Shown: positions 9,009 to 17,046 of the stretch, piece after piece
Layout of the letters: each line of letters starts with the position of its first letter
Position numbering within the stretch: position 1 is the first letter of the stretch
From: Methyloversatilis universalis FAM5
GTDB lineage: Bacteria; Pseudomonadota; Gammaproteobacteria; Burkholderiales; Rhodocyclaceae
Reading direction: 5' to 3'
Length of the DNA: 64,000 nucleotides
NCBI RefSeq assembly: GCF_000214035.2
Contig: NZ_AFHG01000049.1
Span: 54,156 to 118,155 of the forward strand
Translations under genes and position numbers: made by a program
The notes under the pieces: model-generated
What the model was told of the DNA's origin: nothing
The model's input: only the letters and a program-made list of their open reading frames with translations
Databases searched by the model: none

Positions 9009-9635
9009 TCAACCGGCGATCGCGGCCAGCGGCCGCGTATCGTCCTTGCGCTCGCCCGCACGCGGCGTGTCCCGGGTCGCGTCGCGACCGGCCGCCGCCA
9101 GCGACTTGATGTCGCCGGACAGTTCGCCGCCTTCCTCGATGTGGATCTTGCCGTAGCGGATCTTGCCGTTGATGCGCCCGGTCGCGTGCACGACCAGCCG
9201 CTCGCGTGCGGTCAGTTCGCCCTCGAAAAGACCGTGGATTTCCGCCACGTCGATGCTCACGGTGCCGGCGAAGGCGCCGTTCTCGGCGATGCGCAGCACG
9301 CGGCTGTCCATCGTCGCCTCGACCCGGCCTTCGACCACCAGCGTGTCGCAGTCGAGGATTTCCGCGCCGCGCAGTTTCACGTCAGGCCCGACGATGAGGC
9401 GGCTGCCCTGGGTCGGGGAGGGCTCCAGCGTATCGCCGCGCGGTGCGCCGTTCGGTGGGCTGTCCTCGCGCTGCGGCGGCGCGCTGGTCGAGCCATGGCT
9501 GCCGGCGGTGGATGTCTGCGCGCTCTGGGACGCGGACGTGCCGGGCGTGAAGCCGGTGCTGCCACCGCCCGGCCGCAGGGTGCGCGGCAAGGTGGCGTCG
9601 GACGTTTTCGGGAACAGGGCGGGCTTGTTGAACAT
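9009..9635 (-). CDS. Bactofilin family polymer-forming cytoskeletal protein
   Basis: 208 residues. The ATG at 9635 follows a strong AAGGAG site and was preferred to an in-frame start at 9707. A Ser/Thr/Pro-rich disordered N-terminus (about 1-95) precedes the bactofilin beta-helix (about 100-190). The helix shows the repeating pattern of the family: LVVEGRVEATMDS, AFAGTVSIDVAEIHGLFEGEL, GRINGKIRYGKIHIEEGGELSG. The tail is charged. Bactofilins polymerise without nucleotide and serve in morphogenesis or in placing envelope machinery. The N-terminal linker is longer than in the smallest members. No peptidase or other morphogenesis partner is adjacent, so its specific job here is open. Confidence 0.9.
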   Translation of the reverse strand: MFNKPALFPKTSDATLPRTLRPGGGSTGFTPGTSASQSAQTSTAGSHGSTSAPPQREDSPPNGAPRGDTLEPSPTQGSRLIVGPDVKLRGAEILDCDTLVVEGRVEATMDSRVLRIAENGAFAGTVSIDVAEIHGLFEGELTARERLVVHATGRINGKIRYGKIHIEEGGELSGDIKSLAAAGRDATRDTPRAGERKDDTRPLAAIAG

Positions 9636-9982
9636 GACGTCTCCTTGAAAGGGTCCGCACCGGATGGATCGATGCGCGCTGTCCCTTGGCAAGTCGCATG
9701 CCTGCATGACTTTGTTTTTACAAATCAGAGGGATGTGCCGATTTTTTCGCCTTGTGCACTAGAAGTGAGGGGGCGGCGGGCTCATTCCGTCGCCTGTGCG
9801 CGACACCGTGCGGCCCGCCGCGGGCGATCGGCGCGCGGGGCGGGGCGCTGCGGCTGTCGTGCTGCGGCGACATGCGGTCGTATTTAACGTTCTGTTGCAT
9901 TCGATAACCGGGGCTTACCGTGGCTGGCCCCGGGCCTGCCTAGACTTGGAGGCTGCCCGTCTTTCCGCCCCGCGCATTCCGC
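9636..9982. other. Divergent intergenic region, bactofilin / sensor kinase
   Basis: 347 bases without a gene. It holds the 5' region of the bactofilin gene (with an AT-rich patch near 9708-9728) and the upstream region of the glrK-like gene. A GG-N10-GC spacing occurs at 9926-9939, but in such GC-rich DNA this is weak evidence for a sigma-54 promoter. I see no convincing sigma-70 promoter. Confidence 0.4.
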
Positions 9983-11374
9983 ATGCCCCGCTTTTCCTTC
10001 CGCATCACGCTGCTGCTGACAGTCCTGCTCATCGCCGGCGCACTCGGCGCGGCCGCCGGCAGCGGCTGGCTCATGCTGCAGGATTTCGCGCGTTCGAGCC
10101 GGGAAGCGAGCAGCACCGCGCTGCGCCTCACCACCGCGATGCAGCAGCTGGACGAACGTGCGCTGGACATGACGCGCAGCGCGCGTCAGTACCTGGTACT
10201 GCGCGACGACGCGGTACGCGAACGCTACCGGGCGGCACAGACACAGGCGCTGGAGGCGCTCGCAACGCTGGACGCCTCGCTGACGCCCACCCCGCTCACC
10301 GCGCAGTGGCGCGAAGCCGCGACCGCGCTGACCGCTGCGCTCGATGCCCCGGTCAGCGGCGACGCCGCGGAACTGCCCGATCTGGTGGCACTGAACGACA
10401 GACTGGCCGAGCGCGTGCGCACCCAGCTTGACCGGCGAAACGCGGATCTGCTCGACACGCTGGATGAGCGCCGCGACATGCTGGCACGCGAGGTGATGGC
10501 CGCCATCGTGCTCGCGCTGCTGCTCGCCGTACTGGCCGGCTGGTGGGTGCTGCGTCCGCTGAAGGCGGTGGAGCGTGCCATCGTCCGGCTGGGCGAGGGC
10601 GGTTTCGACCAGACGGTGGAGGTCGGCGGGCCGGCCGACCTGCGCCGCCTCGGCGACAAGCTGGAGTGGCTGCGCCAGCGTCTGGCCGATCTGGAAGCGC
10701 ACCGCAACCGCGTGCTCCGTCATGTGTCGCACGAACTGAAGACGCCGCTGGCGTCGCTGCGCGAAGGCATCGCGCTGCTGCAGGACGGCGTGACCGGCAA
10801 GCTCAGTGCCGAACAGCAGGAGGTGAGCGGGATTCTGGATGCCAACGCGCGTGCGCTGCAGGAACGCATCGAACAGCTGATCGGCTACAACGCCACCCAG
10901 TTCGACGCCCGTCACCTCGAACTGAAGCCCACCGCGCTGCGTGCGCTGGCGCGCGAAGTCGCCGCCGACCTCAAGCTGCAGGCCCAGGCCAAGGACGTGC
11001 GGCTGGACGTGAGCGGCTACGCGCCGCCGGTGCGCGGCGACGCCGCCAAGCTGCGCATCGCGCTGAGCAATCTGCTGGCCAATGGCATCGCCTTCAGCCC
11101 GCACGGCGGCACGGTGCGGCTGGAACTGAGCAGCGACGAGGCCGCCGCCCGCATCGACTGCATCGACGAAGGGCCGGGCGTTGCGCCGGACGAAACCGAA
11201 CGCATCTTCGAACCTTTCTTCCGCGGCAGCCGGCGTGCGCCGCGGCCGGACAAGGGCAACGGACTGGGGCTGGCCATCGTGCGCGAATTCATCGCGGCGC
11301 ACGGCGGCAGCGCCCGGGTATTGCCCGCTGAACGCGGTGCCCACTTCAGGATAGAACTGCCCCATGCCCGCTGA
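9983..11374 (+). CDS. glrK: Sensor histidine kinase, GlrK/QseE-like
   Basis: 463 residues. N-terminal TM (about 7-28), a periplasmic helical domain (30-170), a second TM (about 172-191), HAMP (192-245), a HisKA box with VSHELKTPLASLREG (His near 250) and an HATPase domain with N, G1 (DEGPGVAPDE) and G2 (GNGLGLAIV) boxes. It should phosphorylate the sigma-54 activator encoded two genes downstream. The order kinase - small lipoprotein - sigma-54 regulator is the glrK-qseG-glrR arrangement of enterobacteria. The stop overlaps the next gene by 11 bp. The symbol rests on this synteny as well as the domains. Confidence 0.85.
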   Translation: MPRFSFRITLLLTVLLIAGALGAAAGSGWLMLQDFARSSREASSTALRLTTAMQQLDERALDMTRSARQYLVLRDDAVRERYRAAQTQALEALATLDASLTPTPLTAQWREAATALTAALDAPVSGDAAELPDLVALNDRLAERVRTQLDRRNADLLDTLDERRDMLAREVMAAIVLALLLAVLAGWWVLRPLKAVERAIVRLGEGGFDQTVEVGGPADLRRLGDKLEWLRQRLADLEAHRNRVLRHVSHELKTPLASLREGIALLQDGVTGKLSAEQQEVSGILDANARALQERIEQLIGYNATQFDARHLELKPTALRALAREVAADLKLQAQAKDVRLDVSGYAPPVRGDAAKLRIALSNLLANGIAFSPHGGTVRLELSSDEAAARIDCIDEGPGVAPDETERIFEPFFRGSRRAPRPDKGNGLGLAIVREFIAAHGGSARVLPAERGAHFRIELPHAR

Positions 11375-11852
11375 TCACCCCCGCCTGCGCCTGTTCGCCC
11401 TGCTGCTGCCGCTGGCGCTTGCTGCCTGCGCCGGCGTCCGCCCGGCCGCATCGCCGGAGGCCGCGCCTGCGAATGCCGTGAAGACGGCGCCGCAGCCTGA
11501 GCCGACGCAGACCGATGCCGAGCGCCAGCTGCTGCAGGCGCTGCAGGCCGCTCAGCCGCGCGGTGGTAACCCCGCTCGTGCGCGTGCGCTGCTCGACGCG
11601 CTGATGGCGGCGCAGGGCGACGCTTCGAAGGCGGTGCACCCGCACGCGCGGGCGCTGCTGGATCTGCTGAACGAGCGGCAGCGGCTGGATGCGGCCAACC
11701 AGAAGCTGACCCAGCAGCTGGAGCGCAGCAGCCAGCAGGCCAAGGACAGTCAGGCGCGCGCCGACGAACTGCAGCGCAAGCTGGACGCGCTGGCCGACAT
11801 CGAGCGCAGCCTGCCGGGCGCGCGCGTGCCGTCGCGTGGCGTACCGCGATGA
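11364..11852 (+). CDS. qseG: Small lipoprotein, QseG-like
   Basis: 162 residues. A signal peptide ends LLPLALAACAG, a lipobox with Cys near 22. The mature protein has an Ala/Pro-rich linker, then a mainly helical part (about 50-100) and a Gln/Lys/Asp-rich coiled coil (about 105-145, LNERQRLDAANQKLTQQLER). In E. coli, QseG is an outer-membrane lipoprotein that interacts with the kinase GlrK/QseE. Here the gene overlaps the kinase by 11 bp and the regulator by 4 bp (ATGA), consistent with the same role. Sequence similarity to QseG is not obvious by eye; the name rests on position, length and topology. Confidence 0.65.
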   Translation: MPADHPRLRLFALLLPLALAACAGVRPAASPEAAPANAVKTAPQPEPTQTDAERQLLQALQAAQPRGGNPARARALLDALMAAQGDASKAVHPHARALLDLLNERQRLDAANQKLTQQLERSSQQAKDSQARADELQRKLDALADIERSLPGARVPSRGVPR

Positions 11853-13216
11853 GCGGACCGCGCCTGCTGCTGGTCGACGACGACACCGATCTGCTGCGCC
11901 TGCTGTCGCTGCGGCTCACCGCCAGCGGCTACCGGGTCAGTACCGCGGAAACTGCCGAAGCCGCGCTGACGCGGCTGGCGGTGGAACCGTTCGCGCTGGT
12001 GATCAGCGACGTGCGGCTGCCGGACCGCGACGGCCTGTCGCTGTTCGACGCGATACGCGCCCAGCATCCGGCACTGCCGGTCATCCTGCTGACCGCCCAC
12101 GGCACCATTCCGGACGCGGTCGACGCCACTTCGCGCGGCGTGGCCGGCTATCTGACCAAGCCCTTCGACAGCGCCACGCTGCTGGAGCGCATAGACCGCG
12201 CACTGGCCCATGCCACGCCGTCCGGATCGCCTTCGCCGGCCGACACCCGCTGGCGCGACGGCCTGATCAGCCGCAGCACCCGCATGGCGGCATTGCTGGA
12301 CGAAACCCGGCTGGTGGCCGCGTCCGATGCCAGCGTGCTGATACGTGGCGAGAGCGGTACCGGCAAGGAGCTGCTGGCCCGTGCGCTGCATCGCGCCAGC
12401 CCGCGTGCCGCCGCGCCCTTCGTCGCGATCAACTGCAGCGCCATTCCGGACGCGCTGCTTGAATCCGAACTGTTCGGCCACGAGCGCGGCGCCTTCAGCG
12501 GCGCGGTGTCGCGCCACACCGGCCTGTTCCGCGCCGCGCACGGCGGCACGCTGTTTCTCGACGAGATCGGTGACATGGCGCCGGCCCTGCAGGTGAAGCT
12601 GCTGCGCGTGCTGCAGGAGCGTGCAGTGCGACCGGTCGGCGCCACCCGCGCCGAGCCGGTCGACGTGCGCATCGTGTCGGCCACCCACTGCGATCTGGAT
12701 GCGCTGCTGGAGCAGGGCCAGTTCCGCGAGGACCTGTACTACCGCATCAATGTGGTCACGCTGACACTGCCTTCGCTGGCCGAGCGACGGGAGGATATTC
12801 CGCTGCTGGCCGAGCACTTCCTGCGCACGCTGGCCGACAAGTACGGCAAGCGGCTGCGCGGTTTCGCGCCCGATGCCCTGGAGGCGCTGGCGACCGCGCA
12901 CTGGGCCGGCAACGTGCGGCAGCTGCAGAACGTGGTGGAGCAGGCCTGCGCGCTCGCCACCACGCCGCTGGTGCCGCGCGCGCTGGTCGATCGCGCACTG
13001 CGGGTGCGGCCGATGGAGGCCCTGGGCTACGTCGAAGCCAAGCAGCGTTTCGAGCGCAATTATCTGGTGCAGCTGCTCAAGCTCACCGCCGGCAACGTGA
13101 CCGATGCAGCCCGCATCGCCGGGCGCAACCGGACCGAGTTCTATCGGCTGCTGCAGCGTTACGACCTCGACCCCGGGCTGTTCCGCGGCGACGTCGCCGA
13201 AGCGCGACGCGCCTGA
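11849..13216 (+). CDS. glrR: Sigma-54-dependent response regulator, GlrR/QseF-like
   Basis: 455 residues. Receiver domain with D-pair DDD near 10 and phospho-acceptor in LVISDVRLPDRDG (about D54). The AAA+ domain has Walker A GESGTGKE (about 168), Walker B GGTLFLDEIGDM and the sigma-54 contact loop as GAFSGA instead of the usual GAFTGA. A C-terminal Fis-type helix-turn-helix follows (GNVTDAARIAGRNRTEFYRLL). It should bind upstream sites and open sigma-54 promoters. The start overlaps the qseG stop. The T-to-S change in the loop is conservative and probably functional. A likely target is the BON gene immediately downstream. Confidence 0.9.
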   Translation: MSGPRLLLVDDDTDLLRLLSLRLTASGYRVSTAETAEAALTRLAVEPFALVISDVRLPDRDGLSLFDAIRAQHPALPVILLTAHGTIPDAVDATSRGVAGYLTKPFDSATLLERIDRALAHATPSGSPSPADTRWRDGLISRSTRMAALLDETRLVAASDASVLIRGESGTGKELLARALHRASPRAAAPFVAINCSAIPDALLESELFGHERGAFSGAVSRHTGLFRAAHGGTLFLDEIGDMAPALQVKLLRVLQERAVRPVGATRAEPVDVRIVSATHCDLDALLEQGQFREDLYYRINVVTLTLPSLAERREDIPLLAEHFLRTLADKYGKRLRGFAPDALEALATAHWAGNVRQLQNVVEQACALATTPLVPRALVDRALRVRPMEALGYVEAKQRFERNYLVQLLKLTAGNVTDAARIAGRNRTEFYRLLQRYDLDPGLFRGDVAEARRA

Positions 13217-13257
13217 TCCACGTGCGCTGGCCGACCGGCCCTTCCGGGCTGGAAGCG

Positions 13258-13275
13258 TGTCGCCGCAGCCCGACA
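13258..13275 (+). promoter_or_regulatory. TGTC-N10-GACA site, candidate GlrR-binding UAS
   Basis: TGTC (13258-13261) and GACA (13272-13275) are separated by exactly 10 bases, inside a perfect 8-bp inverted repeat GCGTGTCG/CGACACGC. This is the motif described for E. coli GlrR. It lies about 55-70 bp upstream of a -24/-12 element and 42 bp after the glrR stop. It could also act as a hairpin at the end of the glrR transcript, but no T-run follows. Confidence 0.6.
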
Positions 13276-13327
13276 CGCGCAGCGCTCGGACTGCTCCAAG
13301 CCATTGATTCATAGCGTGGAAGAGGGC

Positions 13328-13343
13328 TGGCATGCACCGTGCT
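13328..13343 (+). promoter_or_regulatory. Candidate sigma-54 promoter of the BON gene
   Basis: TGGCATGCACCGTGCT has the GG (13329-13330), N10, GC (13341-13342) spacing and 5 of 5 bases of TGGCA at the -24 box. It lies 35 bp before the BON start codon, downstream of the TGTC-N10-GACA site. The -12 box is GTGC rather than TTGC. Confidence 0.6.
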
Positions 13344-13377
13344 GTACAGGCATGGCATGTCAACTGTGGGAGCTTCC

Positions 13378-13722
13378 ATGATCAAGAGACAGACCATCGC
13401 CACGCTGCTGGCCACCACCGCACTCGCTTATGGCATCTGCCCGCCGGCCCAGGCCGCGGGTTTTGTCGAAGCGGCGCGCCCGGTGCTGCCCGACCCCGGA
13501 TCGGATGACCAGGACCGCAGCCTGCGCGATGCGATACGCGGCGCGCTGGCGGCCGATCGTTCGCTGAGCGGATGCTATGTGGCAGTCAGCGCACATGCCG
13601 GTCGGGTCACCTTGGGTGGTGTGGTACAGGACGCCTCGCAGCTCGCGCGCATCCTGCAGACCGCCGCTTCGGTACCCGGCGTGCGTGCGGTCGACAACGC
13701 GCTGGAACTGGCCGGGCGCTGA
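13378..13722 (+). CDS. Secreted BON-domain protein
   Basis: 114 residues. The ATG at 13378 is chosen because GGGAG lies 6 bases upstream and it gives a clean signal peptide (MIKRQTIATLLATTALAYGI, cut after AQA). The mature part is one BON domain: RDAIRGALAADRSLSGCYVAVSAH in pieces, GRVTLGGVVQDASQLARIL and VPGVRAVDNALEL. BON domains bind phospholipid or other envelope components; OsmY-type proteins guard the periplasm under stress. It probably stands under control of GlrR and sigma-54, which would make it the downstream effector of the neighbouring envelope-sensing system. One Cys remains in the mature chain. Confidence 0.85.
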   Translation: MIKRQTIATLLATTALAYGICPPAQAAGFVEAARPVLPDPGSDDQDRSLRDAIRGALAADRSLSGCYVAVSAHAGRVTLGGVVQDASQLARILQTAASVPGVRAVDNALELAGR

Positions 13723-13726
13723 GTCT

Positions 13727-14497
13727 TCAGGGGACGGTGTAGTGCGATTGCGTCATCAGGTCGACGCCGCAGGGCAGGTTCTCTATCCAGTCGAGGAAAC
13801 GCTTCACCATGGCCGGGCCTTCGAAGCGCGCGCCGTGCTGCGGCACGATCATCTGCACGTCCAGACTGCGCACCATCTGCGCCCAGTAGCGGCAGATCTT
13901 GTTGGCCACCATGTAACGCCGGTGGAAATCGAACATGTGCGGGATATGCGCGTCGAAATCGGCCACTGGCGGCAGCGCTTCGGAATGACCGATCATCGAT
14001 GCGCCCATGTCGCCGGAGAACAGGATTTTCGACACCGGGTCATAGAACTGGAAGTTGCCTTCCGAGTGCATGAAATGCGCGGGCAATGCCAGCATTTCCA
14101 TCTGCCCCAGCGGTATGCGCATGCCCTGGTCCGGAATCGGGATGATGCGTTCGGTATAGTCGCGTCCGGTGGTGAAGTGCGGCAGGAAGCGCGCCCACAG
14201 CTTCGAGATCATCACCTTGCACGAGGTGCTCACCATCCACTTGTTCATCGACGCGATGATGTCCGGGTCGGCGTGCGATGCGAGGATGAGATCGAGATCG
14301 CGTGACGAGAAGTAGCGCTGCATGGCCATCATGAGCCCGGTATAGGTCATGTTGCCGCCGGGGTCGATCAGCGCGCCGTGGTCGCCATCCACCACCAGGA
14401 ACTGGTTGCACTGCACCGCATGGTCGGCGCCTTCATCGACCAGATCGTAGAAGGCCAGGCACACATGCCTGCCGTCGTTGAACAGCTCCACCGCCAT
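13727..14497 (-). CDS. ODP-family MBL-fold di-iron protein (oxygen-binding / FprA-like)
   Basis: 256 residues. A metallo-beta-lactamase fold without a flavodoxin domain. Candidate di-iron ligands occur in order: SHADPDII (H-x-D-x-D), PAHFMHSEGNFQ, LFSGDMGAS and VPQHGARF. This set resembles the N-terminal part of flavodiiron proteins and the stand-alone ODP proteins that bind or reduce O2 or NO. No rubredoxin or flavodoxin partner gene is adjacent, so its electron donor is unknown. It ends 4 bases after the BON stop on the other strand (convergent). A perfect FNR-type palindrome lies about 170 bases upstream of the start. Confidence 0.8.
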   Translation of the reverse strand: MAVELFNDGRHVCLAFYDLVDEGADHAVQCNQFLVVDGDHGALIDPGGNMTYTGLMMAMQRYFSSRDLDLILASHADPDIIASMNKWMVSTSCKVMISKLWARFLPHFTTGRDYTERIIPIPDQGMRIPLGQMEMLALPAHFMHSEGNFQFYDPVSKILFSGDMGASMIGHSEALPPVADFDAHIPHMFDFHRRYMVANKICRYWAQMVRSLDVQMIVPQHGARFEGPAMVKRFLDWIENLPCGVDLMTQSHYTVP

Positions 14498-14653
14498 GAT
14501 TCGCTCCCCGCCGATGCCGACGTCACATAATACGCGTGCATCAGCCGGCGCCGTTCCTGCGTGGGCGCCCGGCGGATCGACCGGTCGGGTGGCGCGAGAG
14601 GCTGATGAAGGTCCGCAGCGGACCGCGCGCGATTGTGCAGGCGGGGCGGGCCG

Positions 14654-14679
14654 GGGCGCTTGATCGTCATCAAGCGCCC
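14654..14679. promoter_or_regulatory. Perfect hairpin containing a consensus FNR/ANR box
   Basis: An 11-bp perfect stem (GGGCGCTTGAT/ATCAAGCGCCC) with a 4-base loop lies 10 bp after the PEP-CTERM stop. Its centre, TTGATCGTCATCAA (14660-14673), is exactly the TTGAT-N4-ATCAA consensus for FNR-type regulators. It may be a terminator of the PEP-CTERM gene, an operator for the ODP gene (start at 14497), or both. A poor -10-like TATTAT lies nearer the ODP start, leaving the box farther upstream than usual. Confidence 0.45.
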
Positions 14680-14689
14680 GCTGTCGGGC

Positions 14690-16780
14690 TCAGGTGCGGC
14701 GGCGCGCCAGTCCGATCAGGCCGAGGCCGGCCAGCATCAGTGCATAGGCCGACGGCTCCGGCACCGCGGCGGCGATGCTCAGGCCCAGCGTGCTGCCGTT
14801 CCAGCTCGCCTGTGCGGTGCGGCCGGGCGCGAGGCCGATCACGTCGATCACCGCGCCGGCACCGGTGACCGGATGGGCCAGCCGCAGCGTGCCGCCGACC
14901 GACAGCAGGTCGGCGAAGCTGGCCGCCCCGGTGCCGGCGTATTCGCCCAGATCGATCACGATGCGACCGCCATAGAAACTGGCGTTGCCGAGAATGATGA
15001 GGTGATCGCGCTGCGACGGCGCGTCGCCGTCGATTTCCAGCACCAGTTCGCCGCCTGCGGTCTGCGTGTAGTTCTGCAGCGTGAGAGTGCCGGGCGAGGT
15101 GCCCGGAGCGAAGATGCCACCACTGTTGCTCACGTTGCCGGTGATGCTGCCGGTGCCCTTGAGCACACCACTCTGCAGGATGATGTTGCCGGCGAAGGTA
15201 CCCATGACCGTGGTGGTGCCGGCGCTCTGGGTCATCAGGCCAGAGAAGGTGCTGCCGGCTTCGATCCGCAGTTCGCCCTGGTTGCGGAACTGCCCGTTGG
15301 TCTGGAAGCCGACCGGGGCGCTGCCGGACACCACCATGCGGCCTTCATTGACCAGCGAACCGGAGCTGTCCAGCAGCAGCGGATTGACCGCGGTGTTCGC
15401 TTCGATCAGTCCCTGGTTGACCACGGCGCCGCGGATGCGCGTGGCACCGCTGAAGGTCTGGCCTGCGCCCAGCGTCAGCACCGGCACCCGGCTGATGTAG
15501 TTGCCGTAGTAATCCAGCACGTTGCCGGCGTCATCGCTGAATTCGACCCGGCCGGTACCGGCCAGCAGCGTGTCGCCGTAGAGGCGGAGCTTGGCGTAGG
15601 TGGTCGGGCTCACGTCGCGCGGATGCGCCAGCCCGAAAGCCAGCGTGCCGTTATTGGTGATCGTGCTGCTGGCACCGTTCCATCCGAAGTTCATTTCGTT
15701 GCCCGAGGTCGCCTCGACCCGGCCTTCGATGGTGACGCCGGTCAGGAAGGTGGCCACCCCGTTGGTGCCGTCGGTGTAGATGCGCCCGCTGCCGGTGGTG
15801 CGCAGCGTGCCGCCGTACACCGCGGCACCGAGGTCGATGGACGACGCGTTGCGGGCTTCGATCAGGCCGCCGGCATTGTCGATGGCCGAGGTGATCCAGA
15901 TGCGGCTGCCGTTTTCGGCGCGGATGTCACCCCGATTGACCAGCGAATGCAGCGTGGAGTAGGGCGAGGCCGGATTGCCGTTCGGCAGTCCGCTGATCAT
16001 CAGGAAGCTGGCGGCGTTGTCGGCCACCACGCTGCCCTGGTTCACCACTGACAGACGACCGCCGGCGAGATTGCCGTTGTAGCCGAGCTTGCCGGCGCCG
16101 CGCAGCGTATGTCCCTGGGCGATCACCAGCGTGTTGGCGTCGGTGCTGACGCCATAGATGATCTGGCTGTCGTTGAAGGTGGCACGTTCGTTGGTGTAGC
16201 CGTTGCCCAGCAGCGTGGTGCCGCTGCCTGACAGCGTGACGGTGCCGCTGATGCCCAGCAGCGCCAGCCGGCCGTCCGAACTGAGGCGCAGCGTCCCGTT
16301 GTTGATCAGCGACGCACCGCCGCCCGGATCGCTGACGATGAGCCGGGCGTCGCCGAAGCTGTAGTTGATCGCGTCATTGAAGGCGGCCGAACCGCCGATG
16401 ATGAGCGTGTCGCCTGCGTCGATGGCCAGATGGGTGGCCGAGCCGCCGAAGGCCGCGCAATCGATGCGCTGGGTGCAGTAGGGGCTGGGCGTGATCGCAT
16501 AGGGCGGTGCGATCTGCACCGTGCTGTTGCGTGACGGGTCGTTGTCGATGAATACCCGCGATGCCGGGTAGTTGGTCGGCGGGCCGCTCGGCGACCAGTT
16601 CCAGTAGGTGGTGCCGCCGACCGTGCGGTTATTGGTGTTCCACAGCGTGTCCGCCTGGCCGAGCCAGACATAGTCGGCTGCGGCCAGCGGCGCAGACAGG
16701 CCGGCTCCGGCAAGCAGTGCGGCGCAGAGCGCGCTCAGGCGACGCAGGCGGATGTGCGGGGCAGATGTGGAGGCAGGCAC
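14690..16780 (-). CDS. PEP-CTERM sorted extracellular protein, beta-helix-like
   Basis: 696 residues. The GTG start at 16780 gives an Arg-containing signal peptide ending LSAPLAAA. The body is a long low-complexity beta-rich passenger with repeated strands such as LVNRGDIRAENGSRIWITSA, VVNQGSVVADNAASFLMISG and LVNEGRMVVSG, the pattern of right-handed beta-helix adhesins and autotransporter passengers. It ends with VPEPSAYALMLAGLGLIGLA followed by RRR, the full PEP-CTERM signal: PEP motif, TM helix and basic tail. Exosortase (EpsH) should cleave and export it, often into an exopolysaccharide matrix. No exosortase gene is in the window. It lies just downstream of the tRNA gene. The start codon is the least certain part. 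Confidence 0.88.
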   Translation of the reverse strand: MPASTSAPHIRLRRLSALCAALLAGAGLSAPLAAADYVWLGQADTLWNTNNRTVGGTTYWNWSPSGPPTNYPASRVFIDNDPSRNSTVQIAPPYAITPSPYCTQRIDCAAFGGSATHLAIDAGDTLIIGGSAAFNDAINYSFGDARLIVSDPGGGASLINNGTLRLSSDGRLALLGISGTVTLSGSGTTLLGNGYTNERATFNDSQIIYGVSTDANTLVIAQGHTLRGAGKLGYNGNLAGGRLSVVNQGSVVADNAASFLMISGLPNGNPASPYSTLHSLVNRGDIRAENGSRIWITSAIDNAGGLIEARNASSIDLGAAVYGGTLRTTGSGRIYTDGTNGVATFLTGVTIEGRVEATSGNEMNFGWNGASSTITNNGTLAFGLAHPRDVSPTTYAKLRLYGDTLLAGTGRVEFSDDAGNVLDYYGNYISRVPVLTLGAGQTFSGATRIRGAVVNQGLIEANTAVNPLLLDSSGSLVNEGRMVVSGSAPVGFQTNGQFRNQGELRIEAGSTFSGLMTQSAGTTTVMGTFAGNIILQSGVLKGTGSITGNVSNSGGIFAPGTSPGTLTLQNYTQTAGGELVLEIDGDAPSQRDHLIILGNASFYGGRIVIDLGEYAGTGAASFADLLSVGGTLRLAHPVTGAGAVIDVIGLAPGRTAQASWNGSTLGLSIAAAVPEPSAYALMLAGLGLIGLARRRT

Positions 16781-16842
16781 GGCGGCGACTCACTCGACGA
16801 ATGGAGACGAGGAACCTTAACCGCGACAAGCCTGCTGCACAG

Positions 16843-16857
16843 CCCCCTGTTCGGGGG
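16843..16857 (-). terminator. Hairpin downstream of the tRNA gene
   Basis: A 5-bp perfect GC stem CCCCC/GGGGG with a 5-base loop lies 38 bases after the tRNA 3' end. No U-tract follows on either strand. Possible processing or termination signal, weak. Confidence 0.3.
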
Positions 16858-16894
16858 TGTCGGGGCGGCTTACAGCGTTCCGAAGAGAGGGAGA

Positions 16895-16973
<79 letters not shown>

Positions 16974-16986
16974 GTGAGGGAGCGGT

Positions 16987-16992
16987 ACTATA
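16987..16992 (-). promoter_or_regulatory. -10 element of the tRNA gene
   Basis: TATAGT lies 13 bases upstream of the tRNA 5' end on the minus strand. No good -35 hexamer is seen 16-18 bp further up. Confidence 0.5.
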
Positions 16993-17046
16993 GCAAAGCG
17001 CTGCGGCGTCGGGCCGGGCAGGGCGATTGCGGGGAGAAAGAAACGC

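Noticed and set aside
9926-9939. GG-N10-GC as a sigma-54 promoter of the glrK-like gene
   Set aside because: The flanking bases do not fit TGGCAC/TTGC well and such spacing is frequent in GC-rich DNA; no UAS is nearby.
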